Source: JBJXHN01 sp046233135
GTDB lineage: Bacteria > Pseudomonadota > Alphaproteobacteria > Rhodospirillales > Rhodospirillaceae
DNA: 64,000 nt
Direction: 5' to 3'
Assembly: GCA_046233135.1 (NCBI GenBank)
Contig: JBJXHN010000008.1
Span: 118,144 to 182,143 of the forward strand
Shown: piece by piece, positions 42,434-51,661 of the stretch
How the letters are laid out: each line of letters begins with the position of its first letter
Position numbering within the stretch: position 1 is the stretch's first letter
Position numbers and translations under genes: made by a program
The notes under the pieces: generated by a model
Databases searched by the model: none
The model's input: only the letters and a program-made list of their open reading frames with translations
Told to the model about the DNA's origin: nothing

Positions 42434-44719
42434 ATGGAAAAGGGGGGCACCTTGCGGGAACGTGAACGCAATGCCCGGCGCCTGCTGGGCGGCCTGCGCG
42501 ATGTGATGGCCGGTGGTGGCACGCCGCAGGAACGGCTGGATCAGGTCACTGCGCTGATCGCCGAAAGCATGGGCACCGATGTGTGCTCCTGCTATGTCAT
42601 GCGCGCCGGCGAGGTGCTGGAGCTGTTCGCCACCCAGGGCCTGGCGCAAGAGGCCGTGCACCACACCCGCCTGCGGGTCGGCGAGGGGCTGATCGGTGCC
42701 ATCGCCGCCACTGCCCGGCCGCTGATGGTGGCCGATGTCTGGTCCCATCCCAATTTCGCCTACCGTCCGGAAACCGGGGAAGATGTCTATCAGTCGCTGA
42801 TGGGCGTGCCCATGGTGCGTGGCGGCAAGGTGATCGGCGTCATCGCCGTCCAGAACCGCACCAGCCGCGACTACCAGGAGCTGGAGCAGGAAACCCTGGA
42901 AACCGTGGCCATGGTCATGGCCGAGCTGTTCGCCGGTGCCGGACTGATCCATGCGGACGAGCTGGGGCCGGTGGCCGGCAATGCGGTGCTGCCCCTGCGT
43001 CTGGAAGGGACCTGCCTGAACCCGGGCATCGGCCTGGGCACGGCGGTCTATCACCAGCCCGAAGTGCATGTGCGCAAGCTGGTGGGGGACGATCCCGCCG
43101 CCGAACTGGCGCGCCTGCGCGAAGCTCTGGCGGCGATGCGCGAAAGCATCGACGGCATGCTGGCCCGCCACAGCAGCATGCCCGGGGACTATAGCGATAT
43201 CCTGGAAACCTTCCGCATGTTCGCCGAGGACGCGGGCTGGATCGGCCGGATCACCGAGGCCATCCAGACCGGCCTGTCCGCCGAGGCGGCGGTGCGCAAG
43301 GTGGACGACGACATGCGCCTGCGCCTCAGTCAGGTCGCCGATCCCTATATCCGGGAGCGGCTGCATGACCTGGAGGATCTGGCCAACCGCCTGCTGCGCC
43401 ATCTGACCGGTGCCGGCGGAACGTCGGCGGCGGAGGATCTGCCCGAGCATGCCGTGCTGGTCTGCCGCACCCTGGGACCGGCCGAGTTGCTGGACTACGA
43501 CCACACCCGCCTGCGCGGCGTGATCATGGAGGAGGGCAGCCCCTCCATGCATGCGGTGATCGTTGCCAAGGCCCTGGAAATTCCCGTGATCGGCCGGGTG
43601 CCGGGAGTCTTTTCGCGTATCGCGCCGATGGACCCGGTGGTGGTGGATGGCGACCACGGTCAGGTGTTCGTGCGCCCCGGTGAGGATGTGCGCGAAGCCT
43701 TCCTGACCGGAGTCAAAGCGCGGCAGGTCCGACGTCAGTTCTATCTGAACCTGCGCGGGACGCCGGCCCGGACGATGGATGATCAGCGGATTCGTCTGAT
43801 GATCAACGCCGGCCTGATGATGGATATGGACCATCTGATCGATACCGGGGCCGACGGTGTCGGGTTGTACCGCACCGAGATCCCGTTCATGGCGCGGTCC
43901 TATCTGCCCGACGTGGCCAGCCAGACGGCCCTGTACAGCCGGGTGCTGGACATGGCCGCCGGCAAGCCGGTGACCTTCCGCACCCTGGATGTGGGCGGCG
44001 ACAAGCTGCTGCCCTACTGGCAGAGCGCGGTGGAAGACAATCCGGCCATGGGCTGGCGGTCGATCCGCATCACCCTGGACCGGCCGGCGCTGCTGCGCGA
44101 CCAGTTGCGGGCGCTGATCCGCGCCGCCGCCGGGCGGGGCCTGCGCATCATGTTCCCGATGATCGCGGCCGTGCATGAATTCGTCCAGGCGCGCGCCCTG
44201 CTGGACCGGGTGCTGGAAAGCGAGCGGGCGCGGGGCACCGTGCTGCCGGAATCCCTGGAAGTGGGGACGATGCTGGAGGTGCCGTCGCTGATCTGGCAGC
44301 TGCCGGCCCTGGCCCGGGCCGGGGCGCAGTTCGTATCCGTCGGCAGCAATGATCTGATGCAGTTCATCTTTGCCATGGATCGGGGGAATCCCCGTATTGC
44401 CGGCCGGTATGATAACTTGTCGCCGCCGGCGCTGCGATTATTGCACGAAGTGGTAGAGCGTAGCCGCGCGGCGGGACTTCCGGTTTCTTTGTGCGGGGAA
44501 ATGGCTTCCCGCCCGCTGGACGCGATGGTCTTGATCGCTTTGGGTTTTCGCTTTCTTTCCTTGTCAGCGCCGAATATCGGTCCTGTAAAGGCCATGGTTT
44601 TGTCCATGAATGTGGAACAGGTACGCCCTTACATACTTTCCCTTTTGGACCTGCCCGATTTGTCTGTGCGGGAAAAGGTGCGGGCGTACGCAAGAGATCA
44701 TGGAATCCTAACAACATAG
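42434..44719 (+). CDS. ptsP: nitrogen PTS phosphoenolpyruvate phosphotransferase (EI-Ntr)
   Basis: First phosphotransfer protein of the regulatory nitrogen PTS. 761 aa. A GAF domain at about residues 15-170 (LRVGEGLIGAIAATARPL, GVPMVRGGKVIGVI) senses glutamine or other ligands in relatives. The phospho-His is H373 in GSPSMHAVIVAKAL; the residue before it is Met rather than the usual Ser. The C-terminal PEP-binding barrel has GVGLYRTEIPFM, VGSNDLMQFIFAMDRGN and SLCGEMAS with its active-site Cys. The ATG at 42434 has no clear ribosome site; a TTG at 42452 behind AAGGGGGG is an alternative start. Confidence 0.95.
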   Translation: MEKGGTLRERERNARRLLGGLRDVMAGGGTPQERLDQVTALIAESMGTDVCSCYVMRAGEVLELFATQGLAQEAVHHTRLRVGEGLIGAIAATARPLMVADVWSHPNFAYRPETGEDVYQSLMGVPMVRGGKVIGVIAVQNRTSRDYQELEQETLETVAMVMAELFAGAGLIHADELGPVAGNAVLPLRLEGTCLNPGIGLGTAVYHQPEVHVRKLVGDDPAAELARLREALAAMRESIDGMLARHSSMPGDYSDILETFRMFAEDAGWIGRITEAIQTGLSAEAAVRKVDDDMRLRLSQVADPYIRERLHDLEDLANRLLRHLTGAGGTSAAEDLPEHAVLVCRTLGPAELLDYDHTRLRGVIMEEGSPSMHAVIVAKALEIPVIGRVPGVFSRIAPMDPVVVDGDHGQVFVRPGEDVREAFLTGVKARQVRRQFYLNLRGTPARTMDDQRIRLMINAGLMMDMDHLIDTGADGVGLYRTEIPFMARSYLPDVASQTALYSRVLDMAAGKPVTFRTLDVGGDKLLPYWQSAVEDNPAMGWRSIRITLDRPALLRDQLRALIRAAAGRGLRIMFPMIAAVHEFVQARALLDRVLESERARGTVLPESLEVGTMLEVPSLIWQLPALARAGAQFVSVGSNDLMQFIFAMDRGNPRIAGRYDNLSPPALRLLHEVVERSRAAGLPVSLCGEMASRPLDAMVLIALGFRFLSLSAPNIGPVKAMVLSMNVEQVRPYILSLLDLPDLSVREKVRAYARDHGILTT

Positions 44720-44954
44720 TCGTTGGACGGAGCAGACCTTTTCTGCTAGCGTCCAAGGGTCCGGCCACGCCTACCAGAACTCGACCTCCAGCCCGAGTCG
44801 GAGGGGCCGACTCCGGAGAAGACGGGGTGGGGGCGACCAGCTGATCGGTATTGGGGTAGAGGGTGCCGGGCCGCGAACGCGATGCGTTCGTGCAGGCTGG
44901 CAGTCCACCAAGAGTGAGTCGGGCGTCAGAAGTAGCGGGAACGACGAGGGCGCT

Positions 44955-46682
44955 TTGGATACCAACAGTACGGAATTTACCGGGCCGGACCGTTCCGCCT
45001 CCAGCGGGCATGTGGGCGCTTTGCTGCGCACCACGCGGATGCGGCTGAACGAACCGGTGGAAATGGTGGCAGATATCTTGCGGATCCGCCTGTCCTATCT
45101 GGAAGCCATCGAGGACGGCCGCTACGAGGATTTGCCCGGGCCGGCCTACGCGGTCGGCTTCGTTCGCGCCTATGCCGACCACCTGGGCCTGCACTCCGAA
45201 GAGGTGGTGCGCCGCTTCAAGGAAGAAAGCCAGGGTTTCGGCCAGCAGAGCGCCCTGGAATTCCCTGCGCCGTCCAGCGAAGGCGGCGTGCCGGCCGGTG
45301 CCCTGGTGGTGATCGCCCTGGTGCTGGCGGCCTGTGCCTATGGTTCCTGGTATTGGATTTCGTCCAGTGACAAGCCCGTTGCCGAACTGATTCCCGATAT
45401 TCCCGACCGCCTGGCCAATCTGATCGGCCGGGGGGACGACGGGGCGCCCGCATATCCGGCTTCCGGTGAGGGGACGGTGACGGCGCCTCCGGCTCCGACC
45501 GAAAGTGCCCGGGTTGCCACCGCCACCCCGGCAGGGGATCGCGAGCCCGCATCCTCCGCGGCACCGGCCTCTTCGGCGGCCGAGACGGCGACCGCTCCGT
45601 CTGCCTCTGCCCCTGCGTCGTCCGGCGCGATTGCCGGAGCGGTGCCGGCGGCATCGGAACCCGCTCGGTCCGAAGCCGCGTCGCAAGTCGCTGCCGCTCC
45701 CGCTACGGCCGCCGCACCGGAAGGGACGCCGGCTGAGGCGACGGCCGAATCCGCCGAGGACCCCGAAGAGCCCCTGCCGACCATGACCACCCAGGAGGGG
45801 CTGCCCACTGCGCCGCCGCCTCGTCCGAACAGGGAAGACATGGGCAAGGAAAAGGTGGGTGCTGCGGCTGAGCCGGTGCTGGAGCAGGCGGCGGATGAGG
45901 CTGCTGAACCTGCCGGTACCACCGCCGCTGGACCTGCCGCGACCGAAACCCCGGCACCTGCCGCGACAGCCACGGCCGCCACGGCCCCTGCTGCCGCTTC
46001 GACGAAGCAGGCTGCCCAGACCGCATCCCGGCCCGAAACGGCTGCGCCTGCCGAGACGGAAGCGGCTCCTGCGGAGACCAGTGCTTCCGGCGCTGCGCGT
46101 GCGACCGCCCAGCCTGCTACCGCGGCCCCTGCTGCAGCGCCCGCGCCCGCCGCTGCAGCCACCGCCGAAGCGCCGGAGACCAAAGAGCCGGAACAGGCCG
46201 ATGAAGCCCGGCCGCCGCTGACCGCCGGTCCGTTTACTTCCGGTCAGGTTGCCACCGCGACGCCGGCGGCCGAGCCCGAAAAGAAGCCCGAGGCGGCCGC
46301 TCCCGCCGCCGAGGAAGGTCTGCCGCCGCCGCCGCCTGCCGCCGAAGCGGCAGACGCCGAGCCGGCGCGTCCGGCGCCTTTCGTTGGCCGTGCGGCACCT
46401 GATGACGTGGCCTCGCGCGCCGGCGGTTCCCGCGTGGTGCTGCGGGCCACCGCCGACAGCTGGATCCAGATCCGCCGGGATGGCGACCTGATTGTCCGTC
46501 GCTTGCTGCGTCGGGGTGATGTCTATGCGGTGCCCAGCGAGTCCGGCCTGCGGTTGAATGTCAGCAACGCCGGTGCCCTGGAAGTTTATGTGGACGGTCG
46601 TCGTGCCCCGGCTTTGGGGCCGGTCGGCGGGGTCCGCAACAACATCAATCTGGTGCCGGACCGGTTGAAATCCGGCGGGTGA
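44955..46682 (+). CDS. rodZ: RodZ-like cytoskeletal protein
   Basis: Bitopic membrane protein that links MreB to the cell-wall machinery. 575 aa from a TTG at 44955 with GAGGG 4 bases upstream. HTH_25-type domain at residues about 20-80 (GALLRTTRMRLNEPVEMVADIL, GPAYAVGFVRAYADHLGL), membrane helix at about 113-135, then a very long Ala/Pro/Glu-rich linker (about 140-495) and a DUF4115 domain at about 500-572 (VVLRATADSWIQIRRDG). The linker is unusually long for the family. Just upstream of ispG. Confidence 0.9.
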   Translation: MDTNSTEFTGPDRSASSGHVGALLRTTRMRLNEPVEMVADILRIRLSYLEAIEDGRYEDLPGPAYAVGFVRAYADHLGLHSEEVVRRFKEESQGFGQQSALEFPAPSSEGGVPAGALVVIALVLAACAYGSWYWISSSDKPVAELIPDIPDRLANLIGRGDDGAPAYPASGEGTVTAPPAPTESARVATATPAGDREPASSAAPASSAAETATAPSASAPASSGAIAGAVPAASEPARSEAASQVAAAPATAAAPEGTPAEATAESAEDPEEPLPTMTTQEGLPTAPPPRPNREDMGKEKVGAAAEPVLEQAADEAAEPAGTTAAGPAATETPAPAATATAATAPAAASTKQAAQTASRPETAAPAETEAAPAETSASGAARATAQPATAAPAAAPAPAAAATAEAPETKEPEQADEARPPLTAGPFTSGQVATATPAAEPEKKPEAAAPAAEEGLPPPPPAAEAADAEPARPAPFVGRAAPDDVASRAGGSRVVLRATADSWIQIRRDGDLIVRRLLRRGDVYAVPSESGLRLNVSNAGALEVYVDGRRAPALGPVGGVRNNINLVPDRLKSGG

Positions 46683-46887
46683 AGACGGTATTTATTCGTA
46701 CGCCCGGACCTGTCGTGCTCTGTTGGGTGCGGCAGGTCTTCGCGTGACGGCGTGATGGATTTCGGCATCAAGGTTGTCGGCGTGGAAGCACGCCCGCCTT
46801 GTCCGGTCCCGCGCCCCGCATGAAGTGCTGACGGAGCCGTGCTTCCGTCCCGTGTTCCAACCATTGCCATTGACCCCAGGGGGTTCC

Positions 46888-48030
46888 ATGTCCGTCCGTC
46901 CCTATCGCGACATTCACCGCCGCACCGCCCGGCTGATCCATGTGGGTTCCGTTCCGGTCGGTGGAGAGTCGCCGATCAGCGTGCAGACCATGACCAACAC
47001 GCTGACCACCGATGTGGACGCCACGGTGGCCCAGATCCACCGCGTTGAGGAAGCCGGGGCCGACATCGTCCGGGTGTCCTGCCCCGACGAGGAAAGCACG
47101 GCGGCCCTGCGCCAGATCATCAAGCGGGTGAGCATCCCGGTGGTGGCCGACATCCATTTCCACTACAAGCGCGCCATCGAAGCTGCCGAAGCCGGCGCCG
47201 CCTGCCTGCGCATCAACCCGGGCAATATCGGTTCGGCCGATCGGGTGCGGGACGTGGTCAAGGCCGCCAAGGATCATGGCTGCTCCATGCGCATCGGTGT
47301 CAACGCCGGCTCGCTGGAAAAGGACCTGCTGGAAAAATACGGCGAGCCCTGTCCCGAGGCGATGGTGGAAAGTGCCCTGGACCATGCCCGCATCCTGGAA
47401 GACAACGACTTCCGTGAATTCAAGATCAGCGTGAAGGCCAGTGACGCTTTCCTTGCCGTGGCCGCCTACAACGGCTTGGCGGAGGCTTGCGATTATCCCC
47501 TGCACCTGGGCATCACCGAGGCCGGGGGGCTGCGAGGCGGCACGGTGAAGTCGGCCATCGGCATCGGCAATATGCTGTGGGCGGGCATCGGCGATACCAT
47601 CCGGGTGTCCCTGTCCGCCGATCCGGTGGAAGAGGTCAAGGTGGGATTTGAGATCCTGAAAAGCCTGAACCTGCGGCACCGGGGCGTGCGCATCGTCTCT
47701 TGTCCGTCTTGCGCCCGTCAGGGCTTTGACGTGATCAAGACGGTGGAGGTGCTGGAGCAGCGCCTGTCCCATATCCAGACGCCGATTACCCTGTCGATCA
47801 TCGGCTGCGTTGTGAACGGCCCCGGCGAGGCCCGGGAAACCGATATCGGCCTGACCGGGGGCGGCAATCTGGCCAAGGAAGGCGCCAACAAGGTCTACAT
47901 TGCCGGCGTCCCCGCCCACACCATTAATAATGAAGCGATGGTCGACCATCTGGTCGAGATGGTGGAAAAGAAGGCTGCCGAGCTGGAAGAATCTGCCAAG
48001 AAAGAAAAGGAAAATCAGGCAGCAGAATAA
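46888..48030 (+). CDS. ispG: (E)-4-hydroxy-3-methylbut-2-enyl-diphosphate synthase
   Basis: Fe-S enzyme of the MEP isoprenoid pathway. 380 aa from the ATG at 46888, which has AGGGGG 4-5 bases upstream. The cluster ligands are seen in SCPSCARQGFDV and GCVVNGPGEARETDIG; ADIHFHYKRAI and RINPGNIGS are diagnostic. The C-terminus has a Lys/Glu-rich tail. The order rodZ-ispG is common; hisS, often next, is separated here by about 3.6 kb. Confidence 0.97.
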   Translation: MSVRPYRDIHRRTARLIHVGSVPVGGESPISVQTMTNTLTTDVDATVAQIHRVEEAGADIVRVSCPDEESTAALRQIIKRVSIPVVADIHFHYKRAIEAAEAGAACLRINPGNIGSADRVRDVVKAAKDHGCSMRIGVNAGSLEKDLLEKYGEPCPEAMVESALDHARILEDNDFREFKISVKASDAFLAVAAYNGLAEACDYPLHLGITEAGGLRGGTVKSAIGIGNMLWAGIGDTIRVSLSADPVEEVKVGFEILKSLNLRHRGVRIVSCPSCARQGFDVIKTVEVLEQRLSHIQTPITLSIIGCVVNGPGEARETDIGLTGGGNLAKEGANKVYIAGVPAHTINNEAMVDHLVEMVEKKAAELEESAKKEKENQAAE

Positions 48031-48208
48031 AGGTGCACGCATTCCTATCGTATCGTCTGGTGTTAAGGCTGTATTGTTGACTGGTGGTGGTTCCCACCAG
48101 GCAGCAATGCGGCTTGCGGCTGCAGGCAGTAAGGCTTCTTTGTTGTCGTGACCCGGTGTCCCGGTTTCGCGTCTGAGAAATTCATTTTGGGGCAGAGGGA
48201 GGACCGGT
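48031..48208. other. short intergenic region with a hairpin
   Basis: Between ispG and the low-GC gene. CTGGTGG/CCACCAG (48081-48087 and 48094-48100) forms a 7-bp hairpin with a 6-base loop without T tract. It marks the change from G+C-rich to G+C-poorer sequence. Confidence 0.35.
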
Positions 48209-49057
48209 ATGGGGCTGGCTTATCATGCAGCGACGTATATTGCTGATCTCATTAGTAAAGGTGTGGTGCAGGCCGGCGCCTCTCTGACCTTCGGGCGGCC
48301 TTATGTGCTTTTCAATGAAACAGGATGGGACCTTCTGCTCCAGCGCTTTGATTTGGGTAAAGTGCAAGATGGGAAGGTAACGATGGCCTCTACGAAGGCC
48401 CAGGCACGCATTGATAAACTTGCTGATTTAGGCGTTCTATGGAACGGGGTCGCACCTTCACCAGATGCCATTTACTACAGTTTGGGATTCGAGGAAGTTC
48501 ACTACTTGGATGTTTCCTCATATGAGGGGGCTGACATTATCTGGGACTTGAACGAGAAGATCGAGGATCCAAAGTATTGTGGAAAATTTGATTTGGTCCA
48601 TGATGCCGGAACGATGGAGCACGTTTTCAATGTCGGAATTGTTCTTCAAAACATACATGCTCTTCTGAAGGAAAATGGGGTTTCTTTGCATGAAAATCCA
48701 ATGAATGGATGGATTGATCATGGATTTTACCAATTTTCTCCAACATTTTACTATGACTACTATGCATCGAATAAATATGATGTTCTGAATGCAATCACAT
48801 ACTGGGCAGATGCCAAAGATTTTCCGATGGGCCTGACCTTTGCGAGTGTTCCTTTGGGGGCTTTCAGCATGATTTCAGATGGCCGGGTGCCGGGGCACGA
48901 TAACAAAACTGAGCATTTTCATCTGAGAGATGGAAAGTACAATATCTATAATATTCTATTTGCAGCGAAGAAGAGAAGTGATTCGACGTCGGGCGTTGTT
49001 CCTGTTCAAGGGTTTTGGCAGAAAAGCGGTATCTGGGGGGACGCTGATAAGGCGTGA
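48209..49057 (+). CDS. methyltransferase-like protein, lower G+C (likely acquired)
   Basis: 282-aa protein with a class I methyltransferase-like organisation but degenerate motif I: YLDVSSYEGADIIWDLNE, then FDLVHDAGTMEHVFNVGIVLQNIHALLKENG, which fits motifs IV-V and the following helix. It then has HENPMNGWIDHGFYQFSPTFYYDYY, seen in proteins of surface-polysaccharide loci. Ribosome site GGGAGGACCGGT upstream. Its base composition is clearly poorer in G+C than its neighbours, pointing to horizontal transfer. Exact reaction unknown. Confidence 0.75.
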   Translation: MGLAYHAATYIADLISKGVVQAGASLTFGRPYVLFNETGWDLLLQRFDLGKVQDGKVTMASTKAQARIDKLADLGVLWNGVAPSPDAIYYSLGFEEVHYLDVSSYEGADIIWDLNEKIEDPKYCGKFDLVHDAGTMEHVFNVGIVLQNIHALLKENGVSLHENPMNGWIDHGFYQFSPTFYYDYYASNKYDVLNAITYWADAKDFPMGLTFASVPLGAFSMISDGRVPGHDNKTEHFHLRDGKYNIYNILFAAKKRSDSTSGVVPVQGFWQKSGIWGDADKA

Positions 49058-49072
49058 TACGCGGGTGGCCGG

Positions 49073-50041
49073 TCAGGCTGGAGACTTGCGGCGGGCGAGA
49101 CGCAGGCCGTCCGGGTCGCCGATGGCCCAGATGGCCCCACCCAGCGCACCGGTCAGAATTTCCGACACACCGAACAGCAGCGAGACGGCGACGGCTTCTG
49201 TGGCCGGCAGGCCGAGCACGCTGAAGCCGAGCACCACGGCGCCTTCCCGCAAGCCCCAGCCGGCGATGCTGACCGGCACGGCGGACACCAGGATGGCCGG
49301 GGGGAAGACCAGGGCCAGCTGCCATAAGGTGGCCTCGGATCCGATGGCGAGGACATAGAGCCAGACCACCAGGATATCCAGGGCGTGAGGGATCAGCAGC
49401 AGGGCGGCGATGGGGGCCATGGTCCGGGGGGTGAACAGCACCATCCAGGCGGACCGTGACAGGGCGACCGCCGCTTCCGCCCCCTTCACCCGGGCCAGGA
49501 TGCGGGGCATGAACCGCAAGGCCAGCAGCAGGCACAATACCACCGAGGCACCGATCACCAGGGTGACCAGGCCATGGGTAACGGCCGGGTCGCTCGTCAG
49601 GCGGTGAAGGACGGGCAGCCCGGCGACACAGAAGACCAGCAGGCCGGCGAAACTCATCACCCGGTCCACCACCAGGGTCCGGGCCGACAGGCCCAGCGGC
49701 AGACCCATCCGGGTGCCGTGCCAGATGCGCACGGCGTCTCCTCCGACGGTGGAGGGCAGGGCCTGGTTGAACAGGATCCCCAGCAGCACATTCCGCCAGG
49801 CCGCCTTCAGCGCCAGCCCATGATCGTGCAGCCCCAGGATCAGACGCCAGCGCAGGGCGGCGTTCAGGGCCGACAGCTGCTTGATCAGCATCGCGCCGAT
49901 CAGCGCCGGTACCACCAGCGCGTCCAGCCGATCCCAAAGGGCGGCGAAATCCACCTTCGACAGGACGAAGGCCAGCAGGCCGATGGACAGCCCGGCCTTG
50001 GCCAGGGTCAGGGCAATGGATGTGGGAGACGGTTTGGCCAT
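49073..50041 (-). CDS. flippase-like membrane protein (LPG synthase TM / UPF0104 family)
   Basis: 322-aa polytopic protein of the lysylphosphatidylglycerol-synthase membrane-region family, proposed flippases or glycan-lipid transport proteins. About eight hydrophobic segments. The family marks AALRWRLIL, NQALPSTVGGDAVRIWHG (about residues 80-97) and the C-terminal PVSIAGWGLREGAVVLGF are clear. The start at 50041 is chosen because the frame upstream reads like non-coding sequence. Divergent from a glycosyltransferase gene, a likely partner. Confidence 0.88.
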   Translation of the reverse strand: MAKPSPTSIALTLAKAGLSIGLLAFVLSKVDFAALWDRLDALVVPALIGAMLIKQLSALNAALRWRLILGLHDHGLALKAAWRNVLLGILFNQALPSTVGGDAVRIWHGTRMGLPLGLSARTLVVDRVMSFAGLLVFCVAGLPVLHRLTSDPAVTHGLVTLVIGASVVLCLLLALRFMPRILARVKGAEAAVALSRSAWMVLFTPRTMAPIAALLLIPHALDILVVWLYVLAIGSEATLWQLALVFPPAILVSAVPVSIAGWGLREGAVVLGFSVLGLPATEAVAVSLLFGVSEILTGALGGAIWAIGDPDGLRLARRKSPA

Positions 50042-50240
50042 GGGATGGGCACATTTCCTGGGAAGGGACCGGACGCGGCCCCTGTGTGGACCGCCGCCCG
50101 GCACGGCGCAAGACCTTATCCCCGTGCGGACCGATTTGCTCCGGGTGCTGGAGTATCAACAATCTTCTTGAGAATTTGCGGCGCAAACGGGAAACTGCGC
50201 ACCCATCCGAAGTGATCCAGCCAAAAGGCCGATATAGACC

Positions 50241-51524
50241 ATGAATTCCGCTGCTTCCGTTTCTCGGCCGGTCAGGGTGGCGGTCCTCGTGACGTTACAT
50301 TGGCACGCCAGGGCAGGAGGGCACGTGAAGGTGTGGGAGCGCTTCACCGATGCTGCCGCCGCCTTTCCCGACATTGACCTGACGGTGTTTTATCTGGGGC
50401 CTGAGGAAAGGGTGGTGGAGCGCGGAGAGGGCGCACGGTTCCATATTCTGCCGCCGGCCTTCGGTACCGAGCGGCTGCTGTTCCTCAACTGCGGGGCCGG
50501 CCATACCGATCTGGCCCGCCGTCATCGCGGCCTGGAGGATTTGCTGCCGGCCTTTGATCTGGTGGTGACCACCGACCATTTCTCCTTCGCCCATTCCGCC
50601 GAGATCGTCTGCCGGTTCAGAGGCATTCCGCTGATCCACTCCATGCATACGGACGTGGAAATGCTGACCCGCACCTATGGCCCCAATGTCGTCCGCAAGA
50701 TTCTGGGGCAGCGGCTGGGGGATTGCCTGGTCACGCGTTTCGACCTGGGGGAGCGGATGGCCTTGGGGGAGCGTCGCAAGCTCCACCGCCATCTTGGGCT
50801 TTGCGATCACGTCATCGTGTCCCGCCCGCTGGACGAGGAAACGGTCCGCGCGGCCTTTCCGGCCTTGCCGGTGTCCATGCTGCGGCGGGGCGTCAACACG
50901 CTCCGCTTCCACCCCGACCGCCGGGACCGGGCCTGGCTGGCGACACGCTACGGGATCCCCCAGGACCGCTTCGTCCTCGTCTTCGCCGGTCGCGCCGACG
51001 GCAGCAAGCGGCTGATGACGGCGGCCCGGGCGGTGCGCCTTCTGCTGGACCGGGGGCACGACGTGGCTTTCCTGGTCGCCGGCATGGGCGCGGACCTGGA
51101 GGCGGCGAAGGATCTGGTCGGACCCCGCCTGATTGCGCCAGGGGTGCTGGCGCAGGAGGATCTGGCGCTGGTTTTTACCTCGGCTGATCTGTTTGTCTTC
51201 CCCAGCGAATCCGAGATGGCCGGCAATGTGGTGCTGGAGGCCCGGGCAGCAGGCCTGCCGGTGGTGCTGTCGGCCCGGCGGGGCGGCATGTCCCGGCTGA
51301 TCGAAACCCCGGGGCTGGACGGTTTCGCCGTGAGCGGCGGGACACCGGAGGACTGGGCCGAGGTGCTGGAGCAGGCTCTGGCCGCTTATGGAACGGCCGA
51401 AGGCCTGGAGGAGGGACGGAGAGCAGCCCGGGCGGCGATCATGGCGGCTCCGCACGATTGGGCCACGGTGTTCGCCGAGGACCTGGCGGCGGTGTGGCGC
51501 CGGCTGGCGGCCACCGGCGGCTGA
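50241..51524 (+). CDS. family-4-type glycosyltransferase
   Basis: 427-aa GT-B fold glycosyltransferase. The N-terminal acceptor domain has HWHARAGGHVKVWERF; the donor domain shows FAGRADGSKRLMTAARAV, FLVAGMGADL and the nucleotide-sugar E-x7-E region FPSESEMAGNVVLEARAAGLPVV. Probably attaches a hexose to a lipid or surface glycan; the divergent flippase-like gene supports this. Substrate unknown. Confidence 0.9.
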   Translation: MNSAASVSRPVRVAVLVTLHWHARAGGHVKVWERFTDAAAAFPDIDLTVFYLGPEERVVERGEGARFHILPPAFGTERLLFLNCGAGHTDLARRHRGLEDLLPAFDLVVTTDHFSFAHSAEIVCRFRGIPLIHSMHTDVEMLTRTYGPNVVRKILGQRLGDCLVTRFDLGERMALGERRKLHRHLGLCDHVIVSRPLDEETVRAAFPALPVSMLRRGVNTLRFHPDRRDRAWLATRYGIPQDRFVLVFAGRADGSKRLMTAARAVRLLLDRGHDVAFLVAGMGADLEAAKDLVGPRLIAPGVLAQEDLALVFTSADLFVFPSESEMAGNVVLEARAAGLPVVLSARRGGMSRLIETPGLDGFAVSGGTPEDWAEVLEQALAAYGTAEGLEEGRRAARAAIMAAPHDWATVFAEDLAAVWRRLAATGG

Positions 51525-51661
51525 TTCGGGCGGGCTGTACTGGACACCTGCGAGCCGGGGTGGTATCGCCTGAAGCGGCCACCGTCCCCCGCGCGTCTTG
51601 CCGGGTACCGACGGCGGTCACTGAACCCGATTCCTGAAAGCCGCTTCGGAGAACCCAGCCC

